A stretch of 64,000 nt of DNA from Pararobbsia silviterrae (lineage in GTDB: Bacteria; Pseudomonadota; Gammaproteobacteria; Burkholderiales; Burkholderiaceae). The stretch is from positions 186,001 through 250,000 of the forward strand of contig NZ_RBZU01000006.1 in assembly GCF_003628125.1 (NCBI RefSeq). The letters are read 5' to 3'. The stretch's first letter is position 1; each line of letters begins with the position of its first letter. A program made the position numbers and the translations under genes. The notes under the pieces were generated by a model that searched no databases, was not told the origin of the DNA, and worked only from the letters and a program-made list of their open reading frames with translations. Positions 49,724 to 58,141 of this stretch are shown here, piece after piece.

Positions 49724-50932
49724 ATGATGCAAACCGCAATCCGATACGCGATCGTCGCGGCGTGGGCCGCATGCGCGATGACGTCCGCGGGGGCCGCGAC
49801 GCACGCGGACGAAACACATGCGGATGAAACACATATGCGCGCCGCCTCCGATGCGCGCGAACAGGTGCGGCGCGTCGTCGATGCCGCGGTGCGCCCGATG
49901 ATGCGCGAGAACGGGATTCCGGGCGCGGCCGTCGGCGTTTTTGTCGACGGTCACGCTTATGTCTTCGACTACGGCGTCGCATCGAAGCAGACGCGCCAGC
50001 CCGTGCGAGACGACACGCTGTTCGAACTCGGTTCGGTGAGCAAGACGTTCACCGCGACGCTCGCGTCGTGGGCCTGCGTCGAGGGCAAGCTGACGCTCTC
50101 CGATCCGGTCCAGACGTATTGGCCCGCGCTCGCGGGCACACCGTTCGGCGCGGTGACGATGCTCGAACTCGGCACGCATACGTCGGGCGGCATGCCGTTG
50201 CAGGTGCCCGACGAAATCGGCGACGAGGCGGCGTTGCTCGCCTATCTGCGTGCGTGGCAACCGACCTATACGCCGGGCACGGAACGCACGTACTCGAATA
50301 TCTCGATCGGCATGTTCGGATTCGCGACCGCGCGGACGCTCGGCGCGCCGTTTTCCGAACTCGTCGAACGGCGCTTGTTTCCGGCGCTCGGCGTCACGCA
50401 GAGCTATATCGTCGTGCCGCCCGCGCAGCGTGGCCGCTATGCGCAGGGGTATACGAAGGGCGGCGAGCCGATGCGGATGCGCGGCGACGTGCTGTCCGAC
50501 GCCTCGTACGGCGTGCGCGCGACGGCGGCCGACGTCCTGCGCTTCGTCGAGGTGAATCTCGGTGTGCGCGACGTCGAACCGTCGCTGCGGCAGGCCGTCG
50601 TCGCGACGCATACGGGCTATTTCCGTACGGGACCCATGACCCAGGACTTGATCTGGGAGCAATACCCGTATCCGGTCGCGCTGAGCACGCTGCTCGACGG
50701 CAACGCGCCGACGATGATCGATTCGCAGCCGGCCGCGAGGATCGATCCGCCGCTCGCGCCGAACGATGTGACGTGGATCAACAAGACCGGCTCGACGAAC
50801 GGCTTCGGCTCGTATGTCGCGTTCGTGCCGTTACGCAAGATCGGGATCGTGATCCTCGCGAATCGCAATTTTCCGATTGCGGCGCGCGTGGCCGCCGCGC
50901 ATCAGATCCTGACGACACTCGATACGAACTAG
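49724..50932 (+). CDS. Class C-type serine beta-lactamase
   Basis: A 402-residue periplasmic enzyme with a signal peptide (to about residue 24) and all three AmpC motifs: SVSK (Ser104, Lys107), YSN (Tyr190-Asn192) and KTG (354-356). Surrounding sequence (GIPGAAVGVFVDGHAYVFDYGVASKQTRQPVRDDTLFELGSVSKTFTATL, WINKTGSTNGFGSYVAFVPLRKIGIVILANRNFP) is typical of true AmpC enzymes rather than generic esterases. A short repeat, THADETHADETH, follows the signal peptide. No ampR lies beside it; it is in one transcript with the DsbA-like gene. Confidence 0.92.
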   Translation: MMQTAIRYAIVAAWAACAMTSAGAATHADETHADETHMRAASDAREQVRRVVDAAVRPMMRENGIPGAAVGVFVDGHAYVFDYGVASKQTRQPVRDDTLFELGSVSKTFTATLASWACVEGKLTLSDPVQTYWPALAGTPFGAVTMLELGTHTSGGMPLQVPDEIGDEAALLAYLRAWQPTYTPGTERTYSNISIGMFGFATARTLGAPFSELVERRLFPALGVTQSYIVVPPAQRGRYAQGYTKGGEPMRMRGDVLSDASYGVRATAADVLRFVEVNLGVRDVEPSLRQAVVATHTGYFRTGPMTQDLIWEQYPYPVALSTLLDGNAPTMIDSQPAARIDPPLAPNDVTWINKTGSTNGFGSYVAFVPLRKIGIVILANRNFPIAARVAAAHQILTTLDTN

Positions 50933-50989
50933 CGCGCGAACGGACGTCTACGCGCATCGATGTGCGCGGCGTGCTTGACGCGATCCATG

Positions 50990-51020
50990 CGCGTGAACGC
51001 GGCGAATCCGCGTTCACGCG
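50990..51020. terminator. 13-bp perfect stem-loop between convergent genes
   Basis: CGCGTGAACGCGG pairs perfectly with CCGCGTTCACGCG around the loop CGAAT. It lies midway between the convergent beta-lactamase and SGNH-hydrolase genes and can serve both strands. It is the strongest hairpin in the window. Confidence 0.7.
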
Positions 51021-51042
51021 GATTCACGCGCTTTGACGTGCT

Positions 51043-52020
51043 TTAACGCGCGCTTACGCACCGCACCGGATCGGACGGCTTCGGGAGCTTGAGCGGCGCG
51101 GGCTTGACGGCATGCGTCGTCGCGAGTTCGTCGAAGGCCACTTGCTGAAGCGCCGCGACTTGCGCCGTCGACAGACCCAGCTCGAACCCCGAACACTCGT
51201 TGTCGCCGAGCGAACGCGGATCGAGACCCGTCACGCTACCGAAGACGACGAGCGCTTCGAGGTAATAGCCGAATGCGCTCGCATGGTAGTTGTCGTAGGA
51301 CCAGAGATCGACCTTGCCCGCATCGATGCCGTCGTACGGATTGCCGTCCGCGACGCCCGTCTGGATCGCGCGCAGCCATGCTTCGCCGACCGGGATGACG
51401 GGCTTGAGCCCCGGTGTCGCGGCGGCGGCCTGATCGTAGCCGGCACGCACGTCGTGCGTCATCGCGTCGATTGACTTCCCATACCACGCGCCTTTCGCGT
51501 CGAAAACCTGGTCCGCGCGCGGCCACGTCGCCATCACGCGGATATCGACAGCGGGATTGCGCGCGCGCAGCAGGTCCGACATGCGGCGCACGGTATCGAC
51601 GAGCACGGCCGGATCGCCGGGTTTCTTCGGATCGAGCGTGCTGTAGCCGTGCATCACGACAGCGTCCCACGCGCGTTGACCGATGATGCCGGTCTTGTGA
51701 TCGAGGTGCCAGTCGATGCCGACGCCGGGTTCCGTCTCGAGATAGACGTCGTAATTGAGGCCGGCCTGGACCGTGAACGACTTGAACAGGGCCGGCATGC
51801 CGCCGATGCCTTCGCTGTTGAGATCCGTGACGGTATCGGCGCGGTAATAATGGACCGGCGATTTGTCGGCGTACGTGAAGCTGTTACCGATGAAGAGGAT
51901 GCTGCCGGCGAGGGCGTTGCCCGCAAGGCCGAGCAGGCCGGCGGTCAGCATCAGGGCGCGCGGCCAGGAAAACGCGCGACGGGCGCGCCGCGACGAGGCT
52001 AAGGCGTGGATCAGCGTCAA
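51043..52020 (-). CDS. Secreted SGNH/GDSL-like protein with TTG start
   Basis: A 325-residue protein. After a basic n-region and signal core (ALMLTAGLLGLAGNALAG) the mature part begins SILFIGNSFTYADKSPV, where GNSFT is the block-I serine motif of SGNH-fold hydrolases. DAVVMHGYSTLDP and DNYHASAFGYYLEALVVFGSVTG supply the later Asn-like and Asp-x-x-His (DNYH) positions. No ATG fits; the TTG at 52020 has AAGGAG 7 nt upstream, the best ribosome site in the neighbourhood. Substrate unknown; possibly an ester or acetylated glycan. Confidence 0.8.
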   Translation of the reverse strand: MTLIHALASSRRARRAFSWPRALMLTAGLLGLAGNALAGSILFIGNSFTYADKSPVHYYRADTVTDLNSEGIGGMPALFKSFTVQAGLNYDVYLETEPGVGIDWHLDHKTGIIGQRAWDAVVMHGYSTLDPKKPGDPAVLVDTVRRMSDLLRARNPAVDIRVMATWPRADQVFDAKGAWYGKSIDAMTHDVRAGYDQAAAATPGLKPVIPVGEAWLRAIQTGVADGNPYDGIDAGKVDLWSYDNYHASAFGYYLEALVVFGSVTGLDPRSLGDNECSGFELGLSTAQVAALQQVAFDELATTHAVKPAPLKLPKPSDPVRCVSAR

Positions 52021-52186
52021 GGTTGTCTCCTTTAAAAGGCTCGATGCGCATATCGCCGATCTCGCGTCGCGCATGCGCGGTAATTGTGTCAGACATGCGC
52101 ACACTGCGTATGGGCACGCGCGCGCGTTGGACTTGCCTTTCTGTAATGACAAGTAATGGAAGAATATTTAAAGAATGCTGAAAGCG

Positions 52187-52201
52187 CTAAAGAATCTTTA
52201 G
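52187..52201. promoter_or_regulatory. 15-bp dyad between divergent SGNH and lipoprotein genes
   Basis: CTAAAG and CTTTAG flank AAT, in an AT-rich stretch of the 234-bp divergent region. Possible operator or promoter element. Confidence 0.35.
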
Positions 52202-52254
52202 ACAAATCCGATACCTCGTAGACCATCTCATTATGAACAGGACGGTCTATAGGT

Positions 52255-52836
52255 ATGAAGTCAGCAACCCTGATGCGCATTTCGGCTTTGGCGATCGCGG
52301 CGACGCTCTATGGGTGCGCAACGAATGATCAAGGCGTTGTCGTCGTCGATCCGAACAAGGTCAACGAGATCATCACGAATGCGCTGACGCCGCCGCCGCC
52401 CGTCGCGGTCGTGGCCCCGGCCCCCGTGATCGTCGAAGATCCCTATGCGCCGGTCCCGACGGATGCTTACGTCCTGGTCGCGGTCGACAGCGATGTCGTC
52501 GTGATCGGCGGCAACACGTATATCTGGGTCGTCGGTCCGAACGGCAAACGCGAACGGCATTTCTACGCGCATGGCGATCATCGCCAGGACGTGTTCCGTC
52601 GTCGCGACGAACTGCATAACGTCATGGCCCAGCACGGCGGCCATCTGCCCGACCACGCAATCGCCGGCACGCATCCCGGCGCTCCCGGCGCGGCCCACGC
52701 GGGCCCCGGCGGCGTTGCGGCGCATGGCGCGCCGGGCGCAACGGTCGCGCATGCCGCGCCCGCGCCCGGGCATCCGGTCGCGGCGGCCAAGCCGGCGCCC
52801 GCGAAGCCTGCCAGCAAGGATCCGAAGAAGTCTTGA
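52255..52836 (+). CDS. Hypothetical lipoprotein with Ala/Pro/His-rich tail
   Basis: A 193-residue protein with lipobox LYGC (Cys21). A short core domain (VPTDAYVLVAVDSDVVVIGGNTYIWVVGPNGKRERHFYAHGDHRQDVFRRRDELHNVMAQHGGHLPDH, about 68-135) is followed by a disordered Ala/Pro/Gly/His tail rich in AP repeats ending KDPKKS. I do not recognise a family. The many histidines (about 10 in 60 residues) could bind metal, but this is only suggestive. Confidence 0.75.
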   Translation: MKSATLMRISALAIAATLYGCATNDQGVVVVDPNKVNEIITNALTPPPPVAVVAPAPVIVEDPYAPVPTDAYVLVAVDSDVVVIGGNTYIWVVGPNGKRERHFYAHGDHRQDVFRRRDELHNVMAQHGGHLPDHAIAGTHPGAPGAAHAGPGGVAAHGAPGATVAHAAPAPGHPVAAAKPAPAKPASKDPKKS

Positions 52837-52939
52837 GCGACGGATGCGTCGGCATGCGCGGGCGATCGATCCCGCGCATGCCGCGTGTGTCTTCGCCTGC
52901 ATCCTGCCGCGGCGCCGATCGTGCGCCGCATTTGACCGC

Positions 52940-53866
52940 TTAGCGGCGTTCCTCGCGCAAATAGGGCTCGCCGATGCTCGCGGGCGCGCCGTCGGCGTCG
53001 CGTTGCGTGACCGCGACCCAGACCATGACGCCGAGCGTGATCAGATAGGGGCTCATCAGCAGGAAATACTGCGGTAGCGCGATTCCGCTCGCGGCGAGCT
53101 GAGGAATCAGCGCCTCGATGCCGCCGAACAGCAATGCGCCGGCCAGCGCGCGCCATGCCGACCACCGCGCGAAGATCACGAGCCCGATCGCAATCCAGCC
53201 GCGCCCGTCGGTCATCCCCGCAATCCAGAGCTTCGTGCTCACCATCGACAGATAGCCGCCCGCGAGGCCCATCAATGCCGCGCCCGCAAGCACCGCGATA
53301 AAGCGGTAGCGCAGCACGGGAATGCCGGCCGCGTCGGCTGCTTGAGGGTTCTCGCCGACCGCGCGCAGCCGCAGGCCCGACGTCGTTCGGTAGAGATACG
53401 CGACGACCGCCGCGAAGATCAGCGGCGTCAGATAGACGATCGCGTTCTGCGCGAGCAAGCGGCTCAGCCACGGCGCGAGCACGCCGGCCCCCGGATGCAG
53501 CACGCCGAGCCCCGCCACGGGATGATTGGTCCATTCGAGCAGCGTACCGAGCAGGCTCGTGCCGCCTTCGCAGAAGAACACGATGGCGAGTCCCGAGATG
53601 ATCTGATTGATCCGCAGCCAGATGGTCATGACCGCGAACACGACCGAGACAAGGCTGGCCGCGCCCATCGCGAGCAGCAGCGCCAGCACGGGATGGCCCG
53701 TCGTGATGTGGGCGCCGATCGCGGTGAGCCCGCCGACGAGCATGAACCCTTCGGCCCCGAGCGACAGCACGCCCGAGCGTTCGGTCACGATGAGTCCGAG
53801 CGCGGCGAGCGCGAGCGGTACGGCGACGTCGGGCACGCTCGCGAGCCAGGTCGTGATCCAGTCCAT
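52940..53866 (-). CDS. ABC importer permease, YufQ/BmpC-type
   Basis: A 308-residue BPD_transp_2 permease of the nucleoside/purine-type (BMP) systems. Segments are VPLALAALGLIVTERSGVLSLGAEGFMLVGGLTA, RINQIISGLAIVFFCEGGTSLLG, GLRLRAVGENPQAADAAGIPVLRYRFIAVLAGAALMGLAGGYLSMVSTKLWIAGMTDGRGWIAIGLVIFARW and ALAGALLFGGIEAL. The ATG at 53866 lies 1 bp after the stop of the partner permease gene. It is the last gene of the operon. Confidence 0.92.
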   Translation of the reverse strand: MDWITTWLASVPDVAVPLALAALGLIVTERSGVLSLGAEGFMLVGGLTAIGAHITTGHPVLALLLAMGAASLVSVVFAVMTIWLRINQIISGLAIVFFCEGGTSLLGTLLEWTNHPVAGLGVLHPGAGVLAPWLSRLLAQNAIVYLTPLIFAAVVAYLYRTTSGLRLRAVGENPQAADAAGIPVLRYRFIAVLAGAALMGLAGGYLSMVSTKLWIAGMTDGRGWIAIGLVIFARWSAWRALAGALLFGGIEALIPQLAASGIALPQYFLLMSPYLITLGVMVWVAVTQRDADGAPASIGEPYLREERR

Positions 53867-53867
53867 A

Positions 53868-55007
53868 TCATTCGATCCGTGAGGCAACGGGTTGGAAGCG
53901 GTGGCGCACGAAGAAATCCGACGCCGCGACACTGATGACAAGAATCGCCTGGATCAATTGCACCATCGAGAACGGGATCTGATAGAACACTTGCAGGCTG
54001 CGTCCCGCGACGAAGAGCATCGCAACGAGAAACCCGACGCCGCATGCGCCGATCGGATGATTGCGCGCGAGAAATGCGATGAGCACGCCCGAGAATCCGT
54101 AGCCGCTATAGAACGCTTGAGTCAGGCGGCCTTCCTGTCCCGCGCAGAGCAGCCACCCCGACAGCCCCGCGAGCGCGCCCGAGATCAGGACCGTGCCGAT
54201 CAATAAGCGGCGTACGGGGATGCCGACCGCGCGCGAGACGCTTTCGCTCGCGTGTACGAAGCGCAGATACAGACTCGCGCGGCTGCGTTCGAGCGCCCAC
54301 CATGCGGCCGCCGTGACGACGAAAGCCACGAGCAAGGCGGCGCTGATGCCGCCGGGCAGATCGGGCAGGCGCTCGAAGGACAGATATTGCGGCGAGTGGG
54401 GGAACGCATCCTTCGGGTCTTTCCATGATCCATAAAGCAGGAACAGCAGGAAGTCGCCCGCGACGTAGTTGAGCATCAGCGTCGAAATGATTTCGTTGAT
54501 GCCGAGACGCACGCGTAGCCAGAGCGGGACGATGACCCATGCGGCGCCGCAGACGAGCGCCGCGGCCATCATCGATCCGAGCCGCGCGCCCGGCGGTCCG
54601 ATGCCGTAGATCGACACGGCGGTCGCGCCGATGGCGCCCGCGATCATTTGGCCTTCGAGGCCGAGATTCCAGAAGCGCGTGCGAAACGCGATCGCCGCGG
54701 CGAGTCCCGTGACGACGAGCGGCGCGGCCTCGAACAGCACGGCGCGCAGGCTTTGCGCATCGAACAGCGTCTGCATGACGAACTCGGTCCACAGATCGCC
54801 GGCGGATACGCCCGCGGCGACGAGGATCGCGCCGCTGACGAGCACGCCCGCGATAAGCGAGGCCAGCACCACGATGCTTTGTCGCGTGCGGCCGACATGC
54901 TGACGGACCTCGATCGTATAGCGTCGCGAGAGCCAGGGGATCGACGGGTGCGGTGCGCGAGGCGCGGTGGGCAACACGTTGCGCACGGTGGGTGGTTCAA
55001 GCGACAT
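53868..55007 (-). CDS. ABC importer permease, YufP-type
   Basis: A 379-residue permease, longer than its partner as usual for YufP, with an extended cytoplasmic N-terminus. Signatures: VLFEAAPLVVTGLAAAIAFRTRFWNLGLEGQMIAGAIGATAVSIYG, RVRLGINEIISTLMLNYVAGDFLLFLLYGSWKDPKDAFPHSPQ, SESVSRAVGIPVRRLLIGTVLISGALAGLSGWLLCAGQEGRL and GYGFSGVLIAFLARNHPIG. These match permeases that take nucleosides or nucleobases. The start overlaps the ATPase gene by 11 bp. Confidence 0.92.
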   Translation of the reverse strand: MSLEPPTVRNVLPTAPRAPHPSIPWLSRRYTIEVRQHVGRTRQSIVVLASLIAGVLVSGAILVAAGVSAGDLWTEFVMQTLFDAQSLRAVLFEAAPLVVTGLAAAIAFRTRFWNLGLEGQMIAGAIGATAVSIYGIGPPGARLGSMMAAALVCGAAWVIVPLWLRVRLGINEIISTLMLNYVAGDFLLFLLYGSWKDPKDAFPHSPQYLSFERLPDLPGGISAALLVAFVVTAAAWWALERSRASLYLRFVHASESVSRAVGIPVRRLLIGTVLISGALAGLSGWLLCAGQEGRLTQAFYSGYGFSGVLIAFLARNHPIGACGVGFLVAMLFVAGRSLQVFYQIPFSMVQLIQAILVISVAASDFFVRHRFQPVASRIE

Positions 55008-56568
55008 GAGATACCTTGGATTCGGAAAAAACAGGCGATTCGGCGCGCGCATCGTCATGCGTCGCGATCATCGCTTGACCGATCGCGTGCCGGTCGCCGG
55101 GCGCATCGAATTCGGCGACGATCGCGCCGCGCGAGATGACGCCGATGCGATCCGCGATCGAGAGAATTTCATCGAGATCTTCGCTGATCAGCAGGACGGC
55201 GGCGCCCGCGTCGCGGGCCGCGCGCAGGCGTGCATGAACCTGCGCGGCCGCGCGCACGTCGAGGCCGCGGCTCGGGCTATGCGCGACGACGAAGCGCGGC
55301 GCGCGGCCGAATTCGCGAGCGATCACGAGCTTTTGCGCATTGCCGCCCGACAGCAGCGCGGCTTTTTGCTGGACGTTGCGCACGCCGCGCACGTCGAACG
55401 TCGTGACCGCGGTTTGCGCATCCGCGGCGAGCCGACGGCGATCGATACGGAACAGGCCGCCGTAACGGCCTTCATGCAGATGCGCGACGCCGAAGTTGTC
55501 CGCGATCGACAACGCACCCGCCAGCGCGAGTCGATACCGGTCGGCCGGAATCGTCGCGATGCCGAGCGCGCGGCGCGCCTCGGCGCGCATCGTTTGAATG
55601 TCGCGCGCGTCGTCGAGTTCGATCGTGCCGGACGCGATCGGCTGGATGCCCATGATCGCGGCGACGAGCTCGCTTTGTCCGTTGCCGCCGACGCCCGCGA
55701 GACCATAGATTTCGCCGGCGCGCACGGCGAGATCGAGACCCTTGAGCATCGGTGGCGCACCCGCGCGCGATGCGGTGCTCACGCCGCGCATCGCGAAGCG
55801 CACGCGGCCCGGCGAACCCGGCTCGCGCGCGGTCGGCGGCAAGGCTTCGCCGAGCGCGGCGCCGACGAGTTCGCTTTCGCTCGTCGTGCGCGGATCCAGG
55901 GTCGAGACGGTGCGGCCCGCGCGCATGATCGTCACGCGATCGGCATGACGCCGGACGTCGGCGATCTTGTGCGTGACGAGCGCCACGGCCGCGCCCTGGC
56001 GCGCGAGGGCCTTCATCGCGTCGAGCAGGCGCGCCGCTTCGGCGTCGGTCAGCACCGCCGTGGGTTCGTCGAGAATGACGATGCGCCCGCCCGCGAGCAG
56101 GACCTTGAGGATCTCGACGCGCTGCTGTTCCGCGATCGACAAGGTATCGACGCGCCGCTCGGGTTCGATCGCGAAGCCGAGCGCGCTTGCCTGCGTTCGA
56201 ATCGCGTCGGTCAGCGATGCGAGACGTTGCCGATGCGAGCGCACGTCGTTGCGCGGCATGCCGAGCAGAATGTTCTCGGCCACCGTGAAGGTCGGCACGA
56301 GTTTGAAATGCTGGTGCACCATGCCGATCCGATAGGCCGCCGCATCACGGGGCCCCGAGAACCGCACGGGATTGTCGTCGACGTGAAGCGATCCGGCCTC
56401 GGGTGCATAGAGGCCGGCCGCGATGTTCATGAGCGACGATTTGCCCGCGCCGTTCTCGCCGAGCAGGGCATGGACTTCGCCCCAGCGCAGCGTGAAATGC
56501 GCGTCGTCGAGCGCGACGAACCCGTCGAACGTCTTGCGGATACCGGTGAGTGTGAGTGCGTCGGCCAT
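54997..56568 (-). CDS. Tandem-domain ABC ATPase, YufO-type
   Basis: A 523-residue ATPase with two nucleotide-binding domains. The first has Walker A GENGAGKSS, Q-loop MVHQHFKLVPTFTVAENI, LSIAEQQRVEILKVL and VILDEPTAVL. The second has degenerate Walker A GVGGNGQSE, LSGGNAQKLVIAREF, HSPSRGLD and LLISEDLDEILSIADRI. The MVHQHFKLVPTFTVAENI segment is a hallmark of the BMP/nucleoside branch. It starts 16 bp after the binding-protein gene. Confidence 0.93.
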   Translation of the reverse strand: MADALTLTGIRKTFDGFVALDDAHFTLRWGEVHALLGENGAGKSSLMNIAAGLYAPEAGSLHVDDNPVRFSGPRDAAAYRIGMVHQHFKLVPTFTVAENILLGMPRNDVRSHRQRLASLTDAIRTQASALGFAIEPERRVDTLSIAEQQRVEILKVLLAGGRIVILDEPTAVLTDAEAARLLDAMKALARQGAAVALVTHKIADVRRHADRVTIMRAGRTVSTLDPRTTSESELVGAALGEALPPTAREPGSPGRVRFAMRGVSTASRAGAPPMLKGLDLAVRAGEIYGLAGVGGNGQSELVAAIMGIQPIASGTIELDDARDIQTMRAEARRALGIATIPADRYRLALAGALSIADNFGVAHLHEGRYGGLFRIDRRRLAADAQTAVTTFDVRGVRNVQQKAALLSGGNAQKLVIAREFGRAPRFVVAHSPSRGLDVRAAAQVHARLRAARDAGAAVLLISEDLDEILSIADRIGVISRGAIVAEFDAPGDRHAIGQAMIATHDDARAESPVFSESKVSHVA

Positions 56569-56584
56569 CGTTGGTGCGCTTGCG

Positions 56585-57670
56585 TTATTTCTGGGTGATC
56601 ACGCCGGTGACGAACCAATCCATCTTCCAGAGATCGGCATCCGAGAGCACCTGTCCGGCCGGCACGCGCAGCTTGCCGTCGCGATCCGAGAGCGGGCCCG
56701 CATAGATCTGCTTGCCGTGCAGGATCGCGTCGCGTTCGGCGAGGATCAGCTTCTTCTTGTCTTCGGGCACGGCGGCGCCGAGCGGCGAGATGTCCGTGCC
56801 GCCGTCCTTCATTTCGATGAACGCACCGTACGGCGAGGGCTTCCAGTTACCCGCTTCGATTTTCTTGATCTCGGGCACGAGGAACTTGTCCCAGACCCAG
56901 ACCGACGAGCAGACGGTCGCCTTCGGCGCGAATTCGCTCAGATCGCGGTGATGGCCCGTGCCGTAGACGCCGCGTTCCTGCGCGACGACTTGCGGCGTCG
57001 GCGTATCGACGTGTTGACCGATGACGTCCGCGCCGTGGTCGATCAGCGCCATGGCCGCCGCGCGTTCCTTGACGGGGTCGTTCCATGCGCCCGTGTAGAC
57101 GACGGTCAACGTGGCATTGGGATTGATCTTGCGCGCGCCGAGTTCGTAGGCGTTGATGGTCCAGTTGACGACGCCGAACGGATTGGCCGCGACGAAGCCG
57201 AGCTTGCCCGTCTTCGAGACCGAGGCCGCGGCCATGCCGCACAGATACTGGCTTTCATAGGTGCGGCCGTAGAACGATTCGAGGTTCGACGCGTTCGTCG
57301 TGCCCGATCCGTTGAGGAACGCGACATCGGGATGCTTGGCCGCGAGCGCCTTGAATGCGTCGGAATAGCCGAATGCGGTGCCGATGATGATGTTCGCGCC
57401 GCGCGAGATGAAGCGTTCGACGACGGGATCGATGGCCGATGCATCTTCGGGGATGCTCTCGACGAACATGATTTTCTGTCCGAGCGCGGCTTCCATTTTC
57501 TGGCGGGCCTCGTCGAACGATTGGCCCCATCCGCCGTCGTTCTTGGGGCCGAAGTCGAGCATCGCGATCTTGGGTTTGTCCTTGAGCGTGAATCCATCGG
57601 CGAGCGCGACGTTCGAGGCGAGCGCGGCGCCCGCGGAGAAGACGATGCCGGTGAGCAGCTTGCGAAGCAT
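56585..57670 (-). CDS. BMP/PnrA-family substrate-binding protein
   Basis: A 361-residue periplasmic protein of the BMP family. The signal peptide (MLRKLLTGIVFSAGAALASNVALA) has no lipobox. The mature protein reads KPKIAMLDFGPKNDGGWGQSFDEARQKMEAALG, ANIIIGTAFGYSDAFKALAAKHPDVAFLNGSG, GRTYESQYLCGMAAASVSKTGKLGFVAANPFGVVNWTINAYELGAR and VIGQHVDTPTPQVVAQERGVYGTGH. BMP proteins bind purine nucleosides, nucleobases or similar ligands. The gene lies between the VOC protein gene (82 bp upstream) and the ATPase gene, in one operon. Confidence 0.92.
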   Translation of the reverse strand: MLRKLLTGIVFSAGAALASNVALADGFTLKDKPKIAMLDFGPKNDGGWGQSFDEARQKMEAALGQKIMFVESIPEDASAIDPVVERFISRGANIIIGTAFGYSDAFKALAAKHPDVAFLNGSGTTNASNLESFYGRTYESQYLCGMAAASVSKTGKLGFVAANPFGVVNWTINAYELGARKINPNATLTVVYTGAWNDPVKERAAAMALIDHGADVIGQHVDTPTPQVVAQERGVYGTGHHRDLSEFAPKATVCSSVWVWDKFLVPEIKKIEAGNWKPSPYGAFIEMKDGGTDISPLGAAVPEDKKKLILAERDAILHGKQIYAGPLSDRDGKLRVPAGQVLSDADLWKMDWFVTGVITQK

Positions 57671-57752
57671 GGGATACCTGTCGTGGTGAAGGGGAATTCG
57701 GTTGAACGTCGGAAGCGGCGGGTCGCGCCGCGATATCAGTCTGTCTCGCGGG

Positions 57753-58139
57753 CTAGAGCATGTGATTGATGCGGAACACATTGCCTTCGGGATCGAGCAG
57801 CACGGCCTGGTACCAGTTGTAGTAGGTCAAGTAGGGCGGCTTGATCAGCGTGGCGCCGTTGGCTTCGGCGATCGGCACGAGCCGGTCGACGTCGGCTTGC
57901 TGATCGACGTCGATGTTGAGCAGGAACTTGACGCCGCGCGTATCGGCGTGGTCGTCGAGATGCAGCAGCGCGTAGGCGTCGTGCGCGTTGAAACCGATGC
58001 ACGTGCGGCCCGCGTCGATGCCGCGGAAAATCGGCGAACGGATCGATTCGACTTCGGCGAATCCGAAGACGTCCTGATAGAAACCGCTGAGCGCGACGAT
58101 GTCGCGCGCGAAGACGTTGACGTAGGAGAGGTGAGCCAT
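57753..58139 (-). CDS. VOC-family (glyoxalase-fold) protein
   Basis: A 128-residue protein with two beta-alpha-beta-beta-beta modules: MAHLSYVNVFARDIVALSGFYQDVFGFAEVES and DRLVPIAEANGATLIKPPYLTYYNWYQAVLLDPEGNVFRINHML. Potential metal ligands include the His near the N-terminus and the Glu in DPEGN. It starts 2 bp after the stop of the 2OG-oxygenase gene, a spacing that implies joint function. It could be an isomerase, lyase or ring-cleaving enzyme acting on the oxygenase product; the reaction is unknown. Confidence 0.88.
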   Translation of the reverse strand: MAHLSYVNVFARDIVALSGFYQDVFGFAEVESIRSPIFRGIDAGRTCIGFNAHDAYALLHLDDHADTRGVKFLLNIDVDQQADVDRLVPIAEANGATLIKPPYLTYYNWYQAVLLDPEGNVFRINHML

Positions 58140-58141
58140 GA

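Noticed and set aside
48749-50662. 637-codon leftward open frame
   Set aside because: Antisense of the DsbA-like and beta-lactamase genes, whose CGWC, SVSK, YSN and KTG motifs are intact on the other strand.
54967-56598. 543-codon rightward open frame
   Set aside because: Arg/Asp/Ala-rich antisense of the tandem-domain ABC ATPase with both Walker sets on the opposite strand.
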